From Acidobacteriaceae bacterium (lineage in GTDB: Bacteria > Acidobacteriota > Terriglobia > Terriglobales > Acidobacteriaceae): DNA of 12,437 bases. Below, one piece after another: positions 6,416-12,437 of this stretch. Numbering within the stretch: the stretch's first letter is position 1; every line of letters starts with the position of its first letter. The DNA lies in the NCBI GenBank assembly GCA_003135315.1, contig PLBD01000625.1, positions 1 to 12,437 of the forward strand. The letters run 5' to 3'. The notes under the pieces are model-generated. The model saw only the letters and a program-made list of their open reading frames with translations, searched no databases and had not been told where the DNA came from. A program made the translations under genes and the position numbers.

Positions 6416-7320
6416 TCTCAACCCTCCAGTTATCGAACCTGGTGCTCAACGCGCTTGAGACTTCCGACGAAGCTGAACAGACAGCGCTCACCCAGGTGAC
6501 CACGGGACGGCTGGTAAACGCCGACTCCGACGATCCCGCGGCCGCCGCGCAGGAAGTCAACATTTCCTCGCAGATGAACGGCTGCGATCAGTATCTGCGC
6601 AGCATCTCCAGCATCACCTCGGAGTTGCAGACCGCGGATTCGTCCCTCAACTCAGTAGTCACCGCCCTGCAACAGGCCATCTCGCTCGGCACCGAGGGCG
6701 CCAACAGCACCTTGTCGCAGCAGGACCGCACCTCGATCGCGCAGCAGATCCAGGGCATCTCCCACCAGGTTTTCAGTGTGGCCAACCTCGCCTACAACGG
6801 CACCTATGTCTTTGCGGGAACGGCCAGCACGCAGCCTCCTTATGTGTTGGACAGCTCCGCTCCCGGCGGCGTCAGGTATCAGGGCAATGATCATATGAAC
6901 TCTGTCGACGTGGCCGATGGAGAATCGGTTGCGGTGAACCAGCCCGGCAGCCAGTTGTTCTCCGCCCAGGGAGCCAATGTCTTCGTGGCGCTGAGCGACC
7001 TGAGCACGGCGCTGGAATCCAACGGCAGCACCAGCGACATTGGCGACGCCGTCACGGAATTGCGCGGCGCCTATGATCAGCTCACCTCGGCGCGGACCTT
7101 CTATGGCAGCACCGTCAATCAGATCACCGGCACGCAGAATTTTCTCAACAGCGAAAACGTTCAGCTCGCCCAGCAGCAGAACGCTACGGTGGGCATCGAC
7201 ATTGACACTGCCGTTACCGATCTGACCAACGCCGAAGAGTCCCGCGCCGCCACGGTGCAGGCCGCCGCCAGCCTGAATGGCGCGACCTTGATGGACTACC
7301 TGGCGAACAGGGGGCGCTAG
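6412..7320 (+). CDS. flgL: Flagellar hook-associated protein 3 FlgL
   Basis: FlgL is the second junction protein, linking FlgK to the flagellin filament. It is a 302-residue flagellin-family protein. The N-terminal domain shows TALTQVTTGRLVNADSDDPAAAAQ (about residues 24-47), the family's sTGxx...sDDPaaa motif. Further helices include ELQTADSSLNSVVTALQQAISLG and VANLAYNGTYVFAGTASTQPPY, where YVFaGt is typical of FlgL. The C-terminus GIDIDTAVTDLTNAEESRAATVQAAASLNGATLMDYL matches the family end. GGGAG at 6397-6401 lies 10 bases before the ATG, inside flgK, and the start overlaps the flgK stop. One cysteine at residue 58 is unusual for an exported axial protein. flgL is the last gene of the late operon. 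The fliW and csrA genes that often follow in other bacteria are not here. Confidence 0.94.
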   Translation: MISTLQLSNLVLNALETSDEAEQTALTQVTTGRLVNADSDDPAAAAQEVNISSQMNGCDQYLRSISSITSELQTADSSLNSVVTALQQAISLGTEGANSTLSQQDRTSIAQQIQGISHQVFSVANLAYNGTYVFAGTASTQPPYVLDSSAPGGVRYQGNDHMNSVDVADGESVAVNQPGSQLFSAQGANVFVALSDLSTALESNGSTSDIGDAVTELRGAYDQLTSARTFYGSTVNQITGTQNFLNSENVQLAQQQNATVGIDIDTAVTDLTNAEESRAATVQAAASLNGATLMDYLANRGR

Positions 7321-7341
7321 CTTTCTTTGAGGTGAATCGGC

Positions 7342-7362
7342 ACTTAGCAGTTAGCAGTTAGC
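7342..7362 (+). repeat. Three heptamer repeats (ACTTAGC/AGTTAGC), cluster 1 downstream of flgL
   Basis: ACTTAGC, AGTTAGC and AGTTAGC are in perfect 7-bp register from 7342 to 7362, starting 22 bases after the flgL stop. The reverse complement (GCTAACT or GCTAAGT) matches the units of the second cluster 70 bases downstream, so the two face each other. The bases between them (7363-7425) show no gene or motif that I recognise. Confidence 0.85.
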
Positions 7363-7425
7363 CAAAGCGCGATCGAAGATTGCGGACTTAGAACCTTGAT
7401 GCGACATTTGTGTTCTGAAGCTCGG

Positions 7426-7481
7426 GCATTAAGCTAAGTGCTAAATGCTAAGTGCTGAGTGCTGAGTGCTAAGTGCCAAAT
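7426..7481 (+). repeat. Eight heptamer repeats (consensus GCTAAGT), cluster 2 downstream of flgL
   Basis: Eight units in strict 7-bp register: GCATTAA, GCTAAGT, GCTAAAT, GCTAAGT, GCTGAGT, GCTGAGT, GCTAAGT and GCCAAAT. The three units at 7433-7453 can pair with cluster 1 at 19 of 21 positions, giving a long hairpin with a loop of about 70 bases. Such a structure could end or protect the flg mRNA, but there is no U-tract. The bases from 7482 to the cupin start hold nothing further that I recognise. Confidence 0.88.
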
Positions 7482-7543
7482 GCTCGTCCAACCACAACGC
7501 AACCTGACCGCCCGCGGCGCAGGAATGATACGCTGTTGCGATC

Positions 7544-8044
7544 ATGACCGCCGACGAAGTCAAACAACTGATGCAACTGAAACCGCTCTCCATCGAAGGC
7601 GGCTTCTTTCGTGAAACCTATCGCTCCCGCTGGGTGGTCTCGGCGGAATATTTGCCCGACGGATTCCGCGGCTCCCGCTCCATCGGCACAGCGATCTACT
7701 ACATGATCACTCCCGAAACCTTTTCAGCCCTGCACCGCCTGCCGGGCACGGAGGTATTTCATTTCTACCTTGGCGATCCCGTTCTGATGCTGCAGGTGCT
7801 GCCGGATGGCACCTCGCAGACGATCACGCTGGGGCCCGATCTGCTGAACGGTCAGCAGCCGCAAGCGGTGGTGCGAGGCAGTGTATGGCAGGGCAGCCGG
7901 CTTGCGCCCGGCGGGAAGTGGGCGCTGATGGGGACGACCATGTCTCCCGGCTTCGACTACGCGGACTACGAAAACGCCGATCGCGAGCTGCTGATCGCGC
8001 AGTATCCGGGCGCGGCGGCGCAGATCAGGGAGTACACGCGGTAA
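7544..8044 (+). CDS. DUF985 (cupin_5) family protein
   Basis: This 166-residue cytoplasmic protein belongs to the DUF985 branch of the cupin superfamily, single-domain beta-barrel proteins whose reaction is generally unknown. Recognisable blocks are VKQLMQLKPLSIEGGFFRETYRS at the N-terminus, SIGTAIYYMITPETFSALHRLPGTEVFHFYLGDPV in the middle, and SPGFDYADYENADRELLIAQYP near the end. H64, E70 and H73 sit where cupins place metal or substrate ligands. The protein is complete compared with the usual 150-170 residues. The ATG at 7544 has no convincing Shine-Dalgarno; the nearest purine run, AGGA at 7521, is too far. The gene is not part of the flagellar operon, from which repeats separate it, and it converges on the minus-strand GloVer gene with 21 bp between stops. 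No substrate can be named. Confidence 0.88.
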   Translation: MTADEVKQLMQLKPLSIEGGFFRETYRSRWVVSAEYLPDGFRGSRSIGTAIYYMITPETFSALHRLPGTEVFHFYLGDPVLMLQVLPDGTSQTITLGPDLLNGQQPQAVVRGSVWQGSRLAPGGKWALMGTTMSPGFDYADYENADRELLIAQYPGAAAQIREYTR

Positions 8045-8061
8045 AACCGCCGGTCGTTTTT
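8038..8061 (+). terminator. Weak terminator-like hairpin at the cupin stop
   Basis: GCGGT (8038-8042), an AAA loop and ACCGC (8046-8050) form a perfect 5-bp stem across the cupin stop codon. Five T follow at 8057-8061, six bases after the stem. The short stem and the distance to the T run make it a weak candidate. It lies between convergent genes, where a terminator is expected. Confidence 0.3.
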
Positions 8062-8065
8062 CGCT

Positions 8066-9337
8066 CTAGGGCGTGATCTCGAAGATGACGCCGGCGTCGT
8101 CGGGGCCGCCTCTTGAAGTGGTGCCGTAAACAGTACCGTGCGAGTCAATGGTCACGCCCGTCGGCGAGGAGCCATCGGTACCATCGAAGTGATGGAGATC
8201 GGTATAGGTCCAGGTACCGTGAGCCAACTCGAACACATAGCCGTTGCCGTAAGCGCCACCATCAACCACTGCTACGTACAGGTTCCCGGCTGAGTCGATG
8301 CTAATGGAGGCTTCGTAAAGCCCCTCATAGTCGTAAAGTGTGGAATAGGTCCAGTTACCCTGGGACAGCATGAAAACGGTGCTGGGACCAACACCTTCTA
8401 TGCCACGGGGACAGCTACGGCCCGAACAACCCTCGCCAATGGTGACTCCGTAGAGATTGCCCGTCTGATCTCTAACCAACCCAAGAGGATATCCACTGTC
8501 GCTCTGGCCGGTGAAGGTATAAAGCGTGTTCAGCCTCCAGCCCGACCCCGAGGGCGACAGCTCGAAAACCGTTCCATAGCCATAGGCGCCGCCCTCGGCG
8601 GCCACTCCGAAAAGGTTGCCGGATTGGTCCAGATTCAGGCTGCCGGGATAAGAACCGTCGGCTCCTCCGGTAAAGCTGTAAAGAACACTTTCCACCCAGC
8701 CGCTCTGGGTGGGAGTCAGCTTGAAAACCGTTCCGTAGTTATAAGGTCCGCCATAGTAAGTCTGGCCGTAGATATTGCCGGCCTGATCGAAGATGAGGCT
8801 GCCGGTCGGGTCCCATCCGTCATTGCCCCCTTCAAAGCTGTAGAGCACAGTCTTGGTCCAGAAGCACAAGACCGCCTGGCAGGCGGTCGGGTGCGGCCTC
8901 AACTGGAATACCATGCCACAGCCGTACCCCCCGCATCCCGTTCCGTTGTCTCCGACCGCTGCGTAGAGATTGCCGTCGGGGCCAACCGTCACCAGGGTTT
9001 CTGGCAGGCTGCCGTCCGTACCTCCCTGAAAATCGTAGAGCGGTGAGAACAGCCACCCGCCATTAGCGTGATTCAATCTGTAGACCATGCCGTAGCCAGT
9101 GCCGCCGGTAAAGGTTGTGCCGTAGAGATTTCCGTTCGGGGCAACGGTTACGCTGGACAAGGGATCGCCACCTCCCATACCCCAAGGGAAGTTGTAGAGA
9201 ACTTGGAATGTCTGGGCCGGCGCCGGTTGCGCCAGAACCGACATCACCACCAGCATGACTGCCATCAGCAGCGCCCCCATTGCGGCGCGGGGGGCGCGGT
9301 GGAAAACCAGAATGCAAAATTGCGATTTGCGGTTCAC
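8066..9337 (-). CDS. Secreted GloVer (TIGR03803) repeat protein, probable seven-bladed propeller
   Basis: I place the start at GTG 9337, giving 423 residues, because GGAGG at 9346-9350 lies 8 bases upstream. A longer in-frame start at 9382 would put the Shine-Dalgarno inside the gene. A basic N-terminus and hydrophobic segment (GALLMAVMLVVMSVLA) form a Sec signal peptide, likely cut after APA at residue 41. The rest is seven repeats of about 45-65 residues, each with an LYxFxGxxDGxxP opening, a GNLYG turn and a GGAYGYGTVFEL strand. This is the Gloeo_Verruco repeat, seen in many paralogues of Acidobacteria and Verrucomicrobia. Repeats two and five hold extra loops with paired Cys (GCGGYGC, GCSGRSC), likely disulfides outside the cytoplasm. 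No sorting anchor follows the seventh repeat. Role unknown; surface binding or glycan recognition are guesses. Confidence 0.87.
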   Translation of the reverse strand: MNRKSQFCILVFHRAPRAAMGALLMAVMLVVMSVLAQPAPAQTFQVLYNFPWGMGGGDPLSSVTVAPNGNLYGTTFTGGTGYGMVYRLNHANGGWLFSPLYDFQGGTDGSLPETLVTVGPDGNLYAAVGDNGTGCGGYGCGMVFQLRPHPTACQAVLCFWTKTVLYSFEGGNDGWDPTGSLIFDQAGNIYGQTYYGGPYNYGTVFKLTPTQSGWVESVLYSFTGGADGSYPGSLNLDQSGNLFGVAAEGGAYGYGTVFELSPSGSGWRLNTLYTFTGQSDSGYPLGLVRDQTGNLYGVTIGEGCSGRSCPRGIEGVGPSTVFMLSQGNWTYSTLYDYEGLYEASISIDSAGNLYVAVVDGGAYGNGYVFELAHGTWTYTDLHHFDGTDGSSPTGVTIDSHGTVYGTTSRGGPDDAGVIFEITP

Positions 9338-9568
9338 GGACTTTCCCTCCTTGCTTTGTAAACTCCGGATGAAACGACGCAAAGCAAACGGCTGCGTCGC
9401 AGGTCTGGGAGAAGAAGGTTCGAGGGTCTGGCTGCTTACGGCTCCGATGCCAAAGGAGTGGGCAGGGAGGAAGGCCGAAGGATCGTCTCCCGAAATACCC
9501 AGCCAGGCGATTCTTACGCCAGCGCCAGAGGTTTGTCAGTGATTTCCAGCACACTGGCTACAGACAAT

Positions 9569-9814
9569 CTAGGGAATCACGCCACACTTCCCCGTCCCAT
9601 GGCACGTCCGCTGCTTTGACGAGCAGTTGCCCGGCTCGGCCAGCTCGCCATCCGGGCCGATGCAGGTCTGCGTGTGCATGCACCAGAACAGCCCGTCGTT
9701 CGACGGCGGCACGGTGGGATCGGGTTCCGCTGCGATGAATTGTCCCTTCCAGCGCAGCGCGGAGCAAAGGTCTTCGCGCGCGGTGTCGAAACGTTCGGCA
9801 TCAAGATTGAGCAT
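9569..9814 (-). CDS. Small Cys-rich protein coupled to the FAD-binding hydroxylase subunit
   Basis: I do not recognise this 81-residue product from a named family. Its ATG overlaps the stop of the FAD-subunit gene (TAATG), a classic sign of translational coupling, and codons have high third-position GC like the neighbours. It has no signal peptide. Residues 1-40 look like an ordinary small fold (FDTAREDLCSALRWKGQFI). Residues 41-77 are Cys-rich: FWCMHTQTC, then a GPDG turn, then three more cysteines. The six cysteines are at 17, 45, 51, 64, 71 and 77, with histidines at 47 and 72, so a metal site or disulfide-rich knuckle is possible. Position suggests a role with the molybdenum hydroxylase, such as assembly, Fe-S transfer or electron transfer, but that is inferred from context only. 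Two overlapping ORFs in other frames lack this coupling. Confidence 0.7.
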   Translation of the reverse strand: MLNLDAERFDTAREDLCSALRWKGQFIAAEPDPTVPPSNDGLFWCMHTQTCIGPDGELAEPGNCSSKQRTCHGTGKCGVIP

Positions 9815-10821
9815 TATGCGGCGCCTCCGGAGCCGGCGCTCTGAGCGCTCAGGATTGCGCGCCGGATTGCGACTTTGGTCAGGGCGATTTTGTACTTGTT
9901 GTGGCTCAGCGGCCGGGCGCGTGCCACCGCCGCTTTGGCCGCTTCCGCAACGGTTTCAGGCGTGACCCGATTGCCGGCCAGCGCCTGCTCCGACCCCAAC
10001 GCCCTCCATGGGATGGGCGCAACCTGGCCCAGCACCACGCGCGCGCTCTTCACCGTGTTGCCGTCCATTTCCAGCGCGACGCAGGCCTGCACCAGAGGCC
10101 AGTCGAAGGCCGCCCGTTGCCGCACTTCGTAGGTCGCGGCCCGCAAGTTCTGCGCCGGCGGCGGCACCACGATTTCGATGACCATCTCGCCCGGTTTCAG
10201 ATCGTGCTCCAGTCCATTCGTCATCCGGGGGATGATGAAGAAGTTTTCCAGCGGCAACTCGCGTACGCCGCTGCCTGATCCGTTCGCCGCGTAGAGGCGG
10301 ATCTTCGCGCCGTAAGCAATCAGAACGGGCGCCAGGGTGGACGGACTGACGAAATATGCCGGTCCGAAATTGCCCAGGATGGCTGCGTAGCGGTTATCGC
10401 CCTCCACCACCATGGACTTGCCGTCGGGAGCGGTTGGCATCAGTCCCATGCCGTTACGGAAGTACCAGCAACGCGGCCGCTGGCACATGTTGCCACCGAT
10501 GGTTGCGAGATTACGAATCTGCGGGCTGGCGGCTTCGTTGGCCGCTTCCAGCAGCGCCGGATACATCGCCAGGTCACGGGTTGCGTCGGCAAGCTCGGCA
10601 ATGGTGGTCAGTGCGCCGATACGCAAGCCGTTTCCCGGCTGATAGCTGATGCCGCGCAGCGAGCTCAGCTGTTTGATGTTCACCAGCCGCGCGGGCGAGA
10701 CGACATCATCCTTCATCAGCGCCAGTAAATCGGTACCGCCGGCCAGGATCGCGCCATTTCCGCCCAGCAAAGTTGCGACCTGCTCTTTGCGGGTGGGGCT
10801 GACGTATTCAAACGCTCGCAT
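9814..10821 (-). CDS. Xanthine dehydrogenase/aldehyde oxidase family FAD-binding subunit (YagS/PaoB-like)
   Basis: This is the middle subunit of a three-part molybdenum hydroxylase. It carries FAD and passes electrons from the Fe-S subunit to the external acceptor. I choose ATG 10821, giving 335 residues, with GAGGAG 6 bases upstream; a TTG one codon earlier is ignored. The FAD pyrophosphate motifs are present: ILAGGTDLLALMK (residues 25-37) and IRNLATIGGN (102-111). Directly after comes CQRPRCWYFRN, which marks the YagS/4-hydroxybenzoyl-CoA reductase beta type that carries an inserted 4Fe-4S region. Here, however, only C113 and C118 remain, and later ligand cysteines I expect in this family are replaced (PTAPDGKSM, GPAYF). 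The C-terminal CO-dehydrogenase flavoprotein domain follows (VRQRAAFDWPLVQACVAL, VLGQVAPIPWRA). The stop overlaps the Cys-rich gene; the Mo subunit lies upstream. Confidence 0.9.
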   Translation of the reverse strand: MRAFEYVSPTRKEQVATLLGGNGAILAGGTDLLALMKDDVVSPARLVNIKQLSSLRGISYQPGNGLRIGALTTIAELADATRDLAMYPALLEAANEAASPQIRNLATIGGNMCQRPRCWYFRNGMGLMPTAPDGKSMVVEGDNRYAAILGNFGPAYFVSPSTLAPVLIAYGAKIRLYAANGSGSGVRELPLENFFIIPRMTNGLEHDLKPGEMVIEIVVPPPAQNLRAATYEVRQRAAFDWPLVQACVALEMDGNTVKSARVVLGQVAPIPWRALGSEQALAGNRVTPETVAEAAKAAVARARPLSHNKYKIALTKVAIRRAILSAQSAGSGGAA

Positions 10822-10834
10822 CAATCTCTCCTCG

Positions 10835-10890
10835 TCTCACAATGTGGGACATGCAATAACTGTCCAGGTCTTGTGTCCCACAATGTGGGA
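10835..10890. repeat. Two near-palindromes (TCYCACAATGTGGGA) upstream of the FAD-subunit gene
   Basis: TCTCACAATGTGGGA (10835-10849) and TCCCACAATGTGGGA (10876-10890) differ by one base. The second is a nearly perfect 15-bp palindrome, and the first has one broken pair. Their equivalent positions are 41 bp apart, about four helical turns. The nearer copy ends 14 bp from the FAD-subunit ATG, just upstream of its Shine-Dalgarno. Either a pair of operators or copies of a dispersed palindromic repeat would fit. Confidence 0.75.
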
Positions 10891-10944
10891 GCCTCGATTG
10901 AGAGTGCCGTCCCTGCGGGACTCAGGCTCTCATTGCCTGCCCTA

Positions 10945-10964
10945 CCCAGGGCTTACGCCCTGGG
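10945..10964. repeat. Stem-loop CCCAGGGC-TTAC-GCCCTGGG (REP-like)
   Basis: An 8-bp perfect GC-rich stem with a 4-base loop. It has no T-run after it on either strand, so it is not a typical terminator. A weaker compound hairpin (10900-10931, including GTCCC-TGC-GGGAC at 10909-10921) precedes it. The form is typical of REP-like dispersed elements. Confidence 0.75.
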
Positions 10965-11041
10965 CTAAAACCAATTCCGCCGCTGCGCGGCTGGGTTCGC
11001 TCGCCCTTGAGCAACTCTGATTAATCCTGCTTTTTCGAAGG

Positions 11042-11061
11042 GGACGGCCTTTAGGCCGTCC
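11042..11061. repeat. Stem-loop GGACGGCC-TTTA-GGCCGTCC (REP-like)
   Basis: A perfect 8-bp stem with a TTTA loop. The loop and GC-stem style match the hairpins at 11083-11094 and 11149-11160. No T-tract follows on either strand. It lies between the two hydroxylase genes and would be transcribed if they share an mRNA. Confidence 0.75.
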
Positions 11062-11082
11062 GTAAATGTCTCGAAAGCCATT

Positions 11083-11160
11083 CGGCTTTAGCCGCTGAGG
11101 AAAAGCCCTCAGGGCCTAAAGTCCAATTGGCTCGCCCACCTAACGGCACGGCTAAAGCCG
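11083..11160. repeat. Inverted pair of small hairpins (CGGC-TTTA-GCCG and CGGC-TAAA-GCCG), BIME-like
   Basis: CGGCTTTAGCCG at 11083-11094 and CGGCTAAAGCCG at 11149-11160 are exact reverse complements. Between them stands another short stem, GCCC-TCA-GGGC at 11105-11115. Paired, head-to-head REP units of this kind resemble bacterial interspersed mosaic elements. The stretch between the two hydroxylase genes (10822-11217) shows no credible ORF on either strand; these structures and the palindromes are all I can see in it. Confidence 0.68.
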
Positions 11161-11217
11161 CGCCCCTTCACAACCCAGCAACAACCGCTTCCTTCGCAGT
11201 CTCTGAGGCCCTGCCAC

Positions 11218-12437
11218 TCACGACGCTTTCCCATCCAGCGCTTCCAGCACGCGCGCCGGAGTCAGCGGCAAGAACGGCACGCGCACGCCGATGGCGTTGG
11301 CCACGGCATTCGAAATCGCGGCGCCGGGCGAGACCACGGGCGGCTCGGCCAGTCCGATGACGCCGCGCTCGTCGTAGCCCTTACCGGTCATCATGTGTAC
11401 CTTCAACTCGCCGATGTCGGCGATGCCCGCCAGCCGGTAGAATTCCATGTTCGGATTCAGCATGCGGCCGGTCACGGGATCCAGAATCTTCTCCTCATAC
11501 AATGCATAGCTGATGCCCATGATGAGCGCGCCGATGACCTGGCTCTCGGCGGTCTTCACATCCACCACCAGCCCGCAGTCCTGCACCGCGACCATCTTGT
11601 TCACGCGCACGATGCCGGTCTCCGTGTCGACGGAAACGTCAGCCATCTGCACGCCGCCAACGCCGCTGTTGGTCAGATCGGGCGGCTTCGACTTGTCGGG
11701 ATTCTTGCCGCGCACCGTCATCGGCATTGCGCCGAGTTTCGCACAAGCATCTTTCCACGACAGGCTGCGGCTGGGATCGCTCTTCACGCGCACCGTTGCA
11801 TTCACCGCTTCAAGCTCTTCCGGCTGCGCCTTCAGCGCAGGCGCGACCTTGGCGAACAACTGATGACGCGCGTCGATCACCGCCCGCCGGGTTGACGATG
11901 TCACCCCGCCCGAGGTCGTGCTGCCACCGCTACCGCCCGAGACGGGATAGCGGCTGTCGCCGATCAGCAGCTTGACGTTGTCCATCGGGATGCCAAGCGC
12001 GTCCGCGGCAACAATGGTGATGATGGTGCGGCAGCCGGTGCCGAGGTCCTGCGTCGCCATCTTGATCTCGACCGAGCCGTCGGGATGAATGGTGAGATCG
12101 CAATCGCTGTTGTGGCCGCGGCCGCCCCAGGTGTGAATCGAAAGGCCGAGTCCGCGCTTCACCGGCCCAGCGCTCTTGTCGCCGCGCGGATGCCAGTTCT
12201 GCTTCCACTGCATCAACTCCGCCGCGATGGGCAACTCATCGCGATAGATCGAGGCGCGCGGCCCGGCAAGCTCCAGGTTGCGGGTGATGAAATCCAGCGG
12301 ATCGATGTTCATCTTGGCCGCGAGGTCCTCGATGGCTCCCATGGTGATGACCGCGGCTTGCGGATGATTTGGCGCGCGCCACGCGCGGGCGCTGCCTTGA
12401 TTGGTCGCAATCGCGATGTTCTGTTTGCGCTGGTTGG
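11218..12437 (-). CDS. Molybdopterin-binding subunit of a xanthine dehydrogenase/aldehyde oxidase family enzyme, C-terminal part (5' end outside window)
   Basis: The frame is open to the window edge, giving about 405 C-terminal residues of a protein usually near 730-780. It is the catalytic subunit, which binds the molybdenum cofactor and hydroxylates an aldehyde or N-heterocycle. Visible family blocks are WRAPNHPQ and IEDLAAKMNIDPLDFITRNL near the start, then GLGLSIHTWGG, VEIKMATQDLGTGCRTIITIVAADALGIP, VKLLIGDSRYPVSGGSGGSTTSGG, the domain with GVGGVQMADVSVDTETGIVRVNKMVAVQDCG, and GLAEPPVVSPGAAISNAVANAIGVRVPFLPLTPARVLEAL. The Glu in GLAEPP occupies the place of the catalytic base. The ATG at 12342 is internal, since conserved sequence continues upstream. 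The YagS-like FAD partner downstream suggests a YagTSR/PaoABC-type periplasmic aldehyde oxidoreductase, but the N-terminus, with any Tat signal, is not visible and the substrate cannot be named. Confidence 0.93.
   Translation of the reverse strand, partial: NQRKQNIAIATNQGSARAWRAPNHPQAAVITMGAIEDLAAKMNIDPLDFITRNLELAGPRASIYRDELPIAAELMQWKQNWHPRGDKSAGPVKRGLGLSIHTWGGRGHNSDCDLTIHPDGSVEIKMATQDLGTGCRTIITIVAADALGIPMDNVKLLIGDSRYPVSGGSGGSTTSGGVTSSTRRAVIDARHQLFAKVAPALKAQPEELEAVNATVRVKSDPSRSLSWKDACAKLGAMPMTVRGKNPDKSKPPDLTNSGVGGVQMADVSVDTETGIVRVNKMVAVQDCGLVVDVKTAESQVIGALIMGISYALYEEKILDPVTGRMLNPNMEFYRLAGIADIGELKVHMMTGKGYDERGVIGLAEPPVVSPGAAISNAVANAIGVRVPFLPLTPARVLEALDGKAS

Noticed and set aside
7342..7481. 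CRISPR array
   Set aside because: The repeats are contiguous 7-bp units without spacers, far too short for CRISPR, and no cas genes are near.
9375..9410. GACGCAAAGC with a 7-bp stem (CGACGCA/TGCGTCG), resembling part of a cyclic-di-GMP-I riboswitch
   Set aside because: The motif reads on the plus strand, opposite to the GloVer gene, and the other conserved parts of that riboswitch (the first stem and receptor segments) are missing.
9255..9542. Plus-strand ORF upstream of the GloVer gene
   Set aside because: It overlaps the GloVer signal peptide and leader antisense, has no ribosome site and no family resemblance.
10649..11020. Plus-strand ORF across the hairpin-rich gap between the hydroxylase genes
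   Set aside because: Half of it is antisense to the FAD-subunit gene and the rest runs through REP-like palindromes. The protein has no recognisable pattern.

Overview
This window reads as a GC-rich, diderm, flagellated bacterium, most likely an Acidobacteriota (Terriglobia-type) genome. That assignment is inference. It rests on the L-ring and P-ring genes (outer membrane), a secreted GloVer/TIGR03803-repeat protein of a kind abundant in Acidobacteria, a YagTSR-like molybdenum hydroxylase, and short intergenic heptamer repeats and REP-like hairpins that I associate with acidobacterial genomes. No rRNA or other taxonomic marker is present.

Bases 1-7320 (+ strand) are a flagellar block. The first part is a tightly packed rod and ring operon: the 3' end of flgF, then flgG (distal rod), flgA (P-ring chaperone), flgH (L-ring), flgI (P-ring) and a muramidase-less FlgJ-like rod-binding protein. 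Next comes a short non-coding gap with a near-consensus sigma-28 (FliA) promoter, TAAAGTCT-N11-GCCGATCC. It drives flgM (anti-sigma-28), a small unrecognised charged protein, a FlgN-like chaperone, flgK and flgL. The layout therefore separates early basal-body genes from a late, FliA-dependent unit. In the late unit FlgM feeds back on its own sigma factor, and the FlgN-like protein would escort the hook-filament junction proteins FlgK and FlgL. Stop/start overlaps (ATGA, TGATG) couple flgA-flgH, flgH-flgI and flgK-flgL.

Bases 7321-7543 hold no gene. They carry two oppositely oriented clusters of a degenerate 7-bp repeat that could pair into a long imperfect hairpin. A related heptamer run lies between flgG and flgA. 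After this comes a DUF985 cupin gene (+).

Bases 8066-12437 are on the minus strand. Read in transcription order they hold the C-terminal part of a molybdopterin-binding hydroxylase subunit, a 396-bp gene-free stretch full of palindromes and hairpins, the FAD-binding subunit, a translationally coupled 81-residue Cys-rich protein, and a secreted protein with seven GloVer repeats, probably one seven-bladed propeller. The hydroxylase would oxidise an aldehyde or N-heterocycle, with FAD as an electron-transfer site. Its small 2Fe-2S subunit is not in view.

The most interesting items are the sigma-28 promoter, the unrecognised small gene between flgM and the flgN-like gene, the Cys-rich protein coupled to the FAD subunit, the apparent loss of Fe-S ligand cysteines in that FAD subunit, and the heptamer and REP-like elements.
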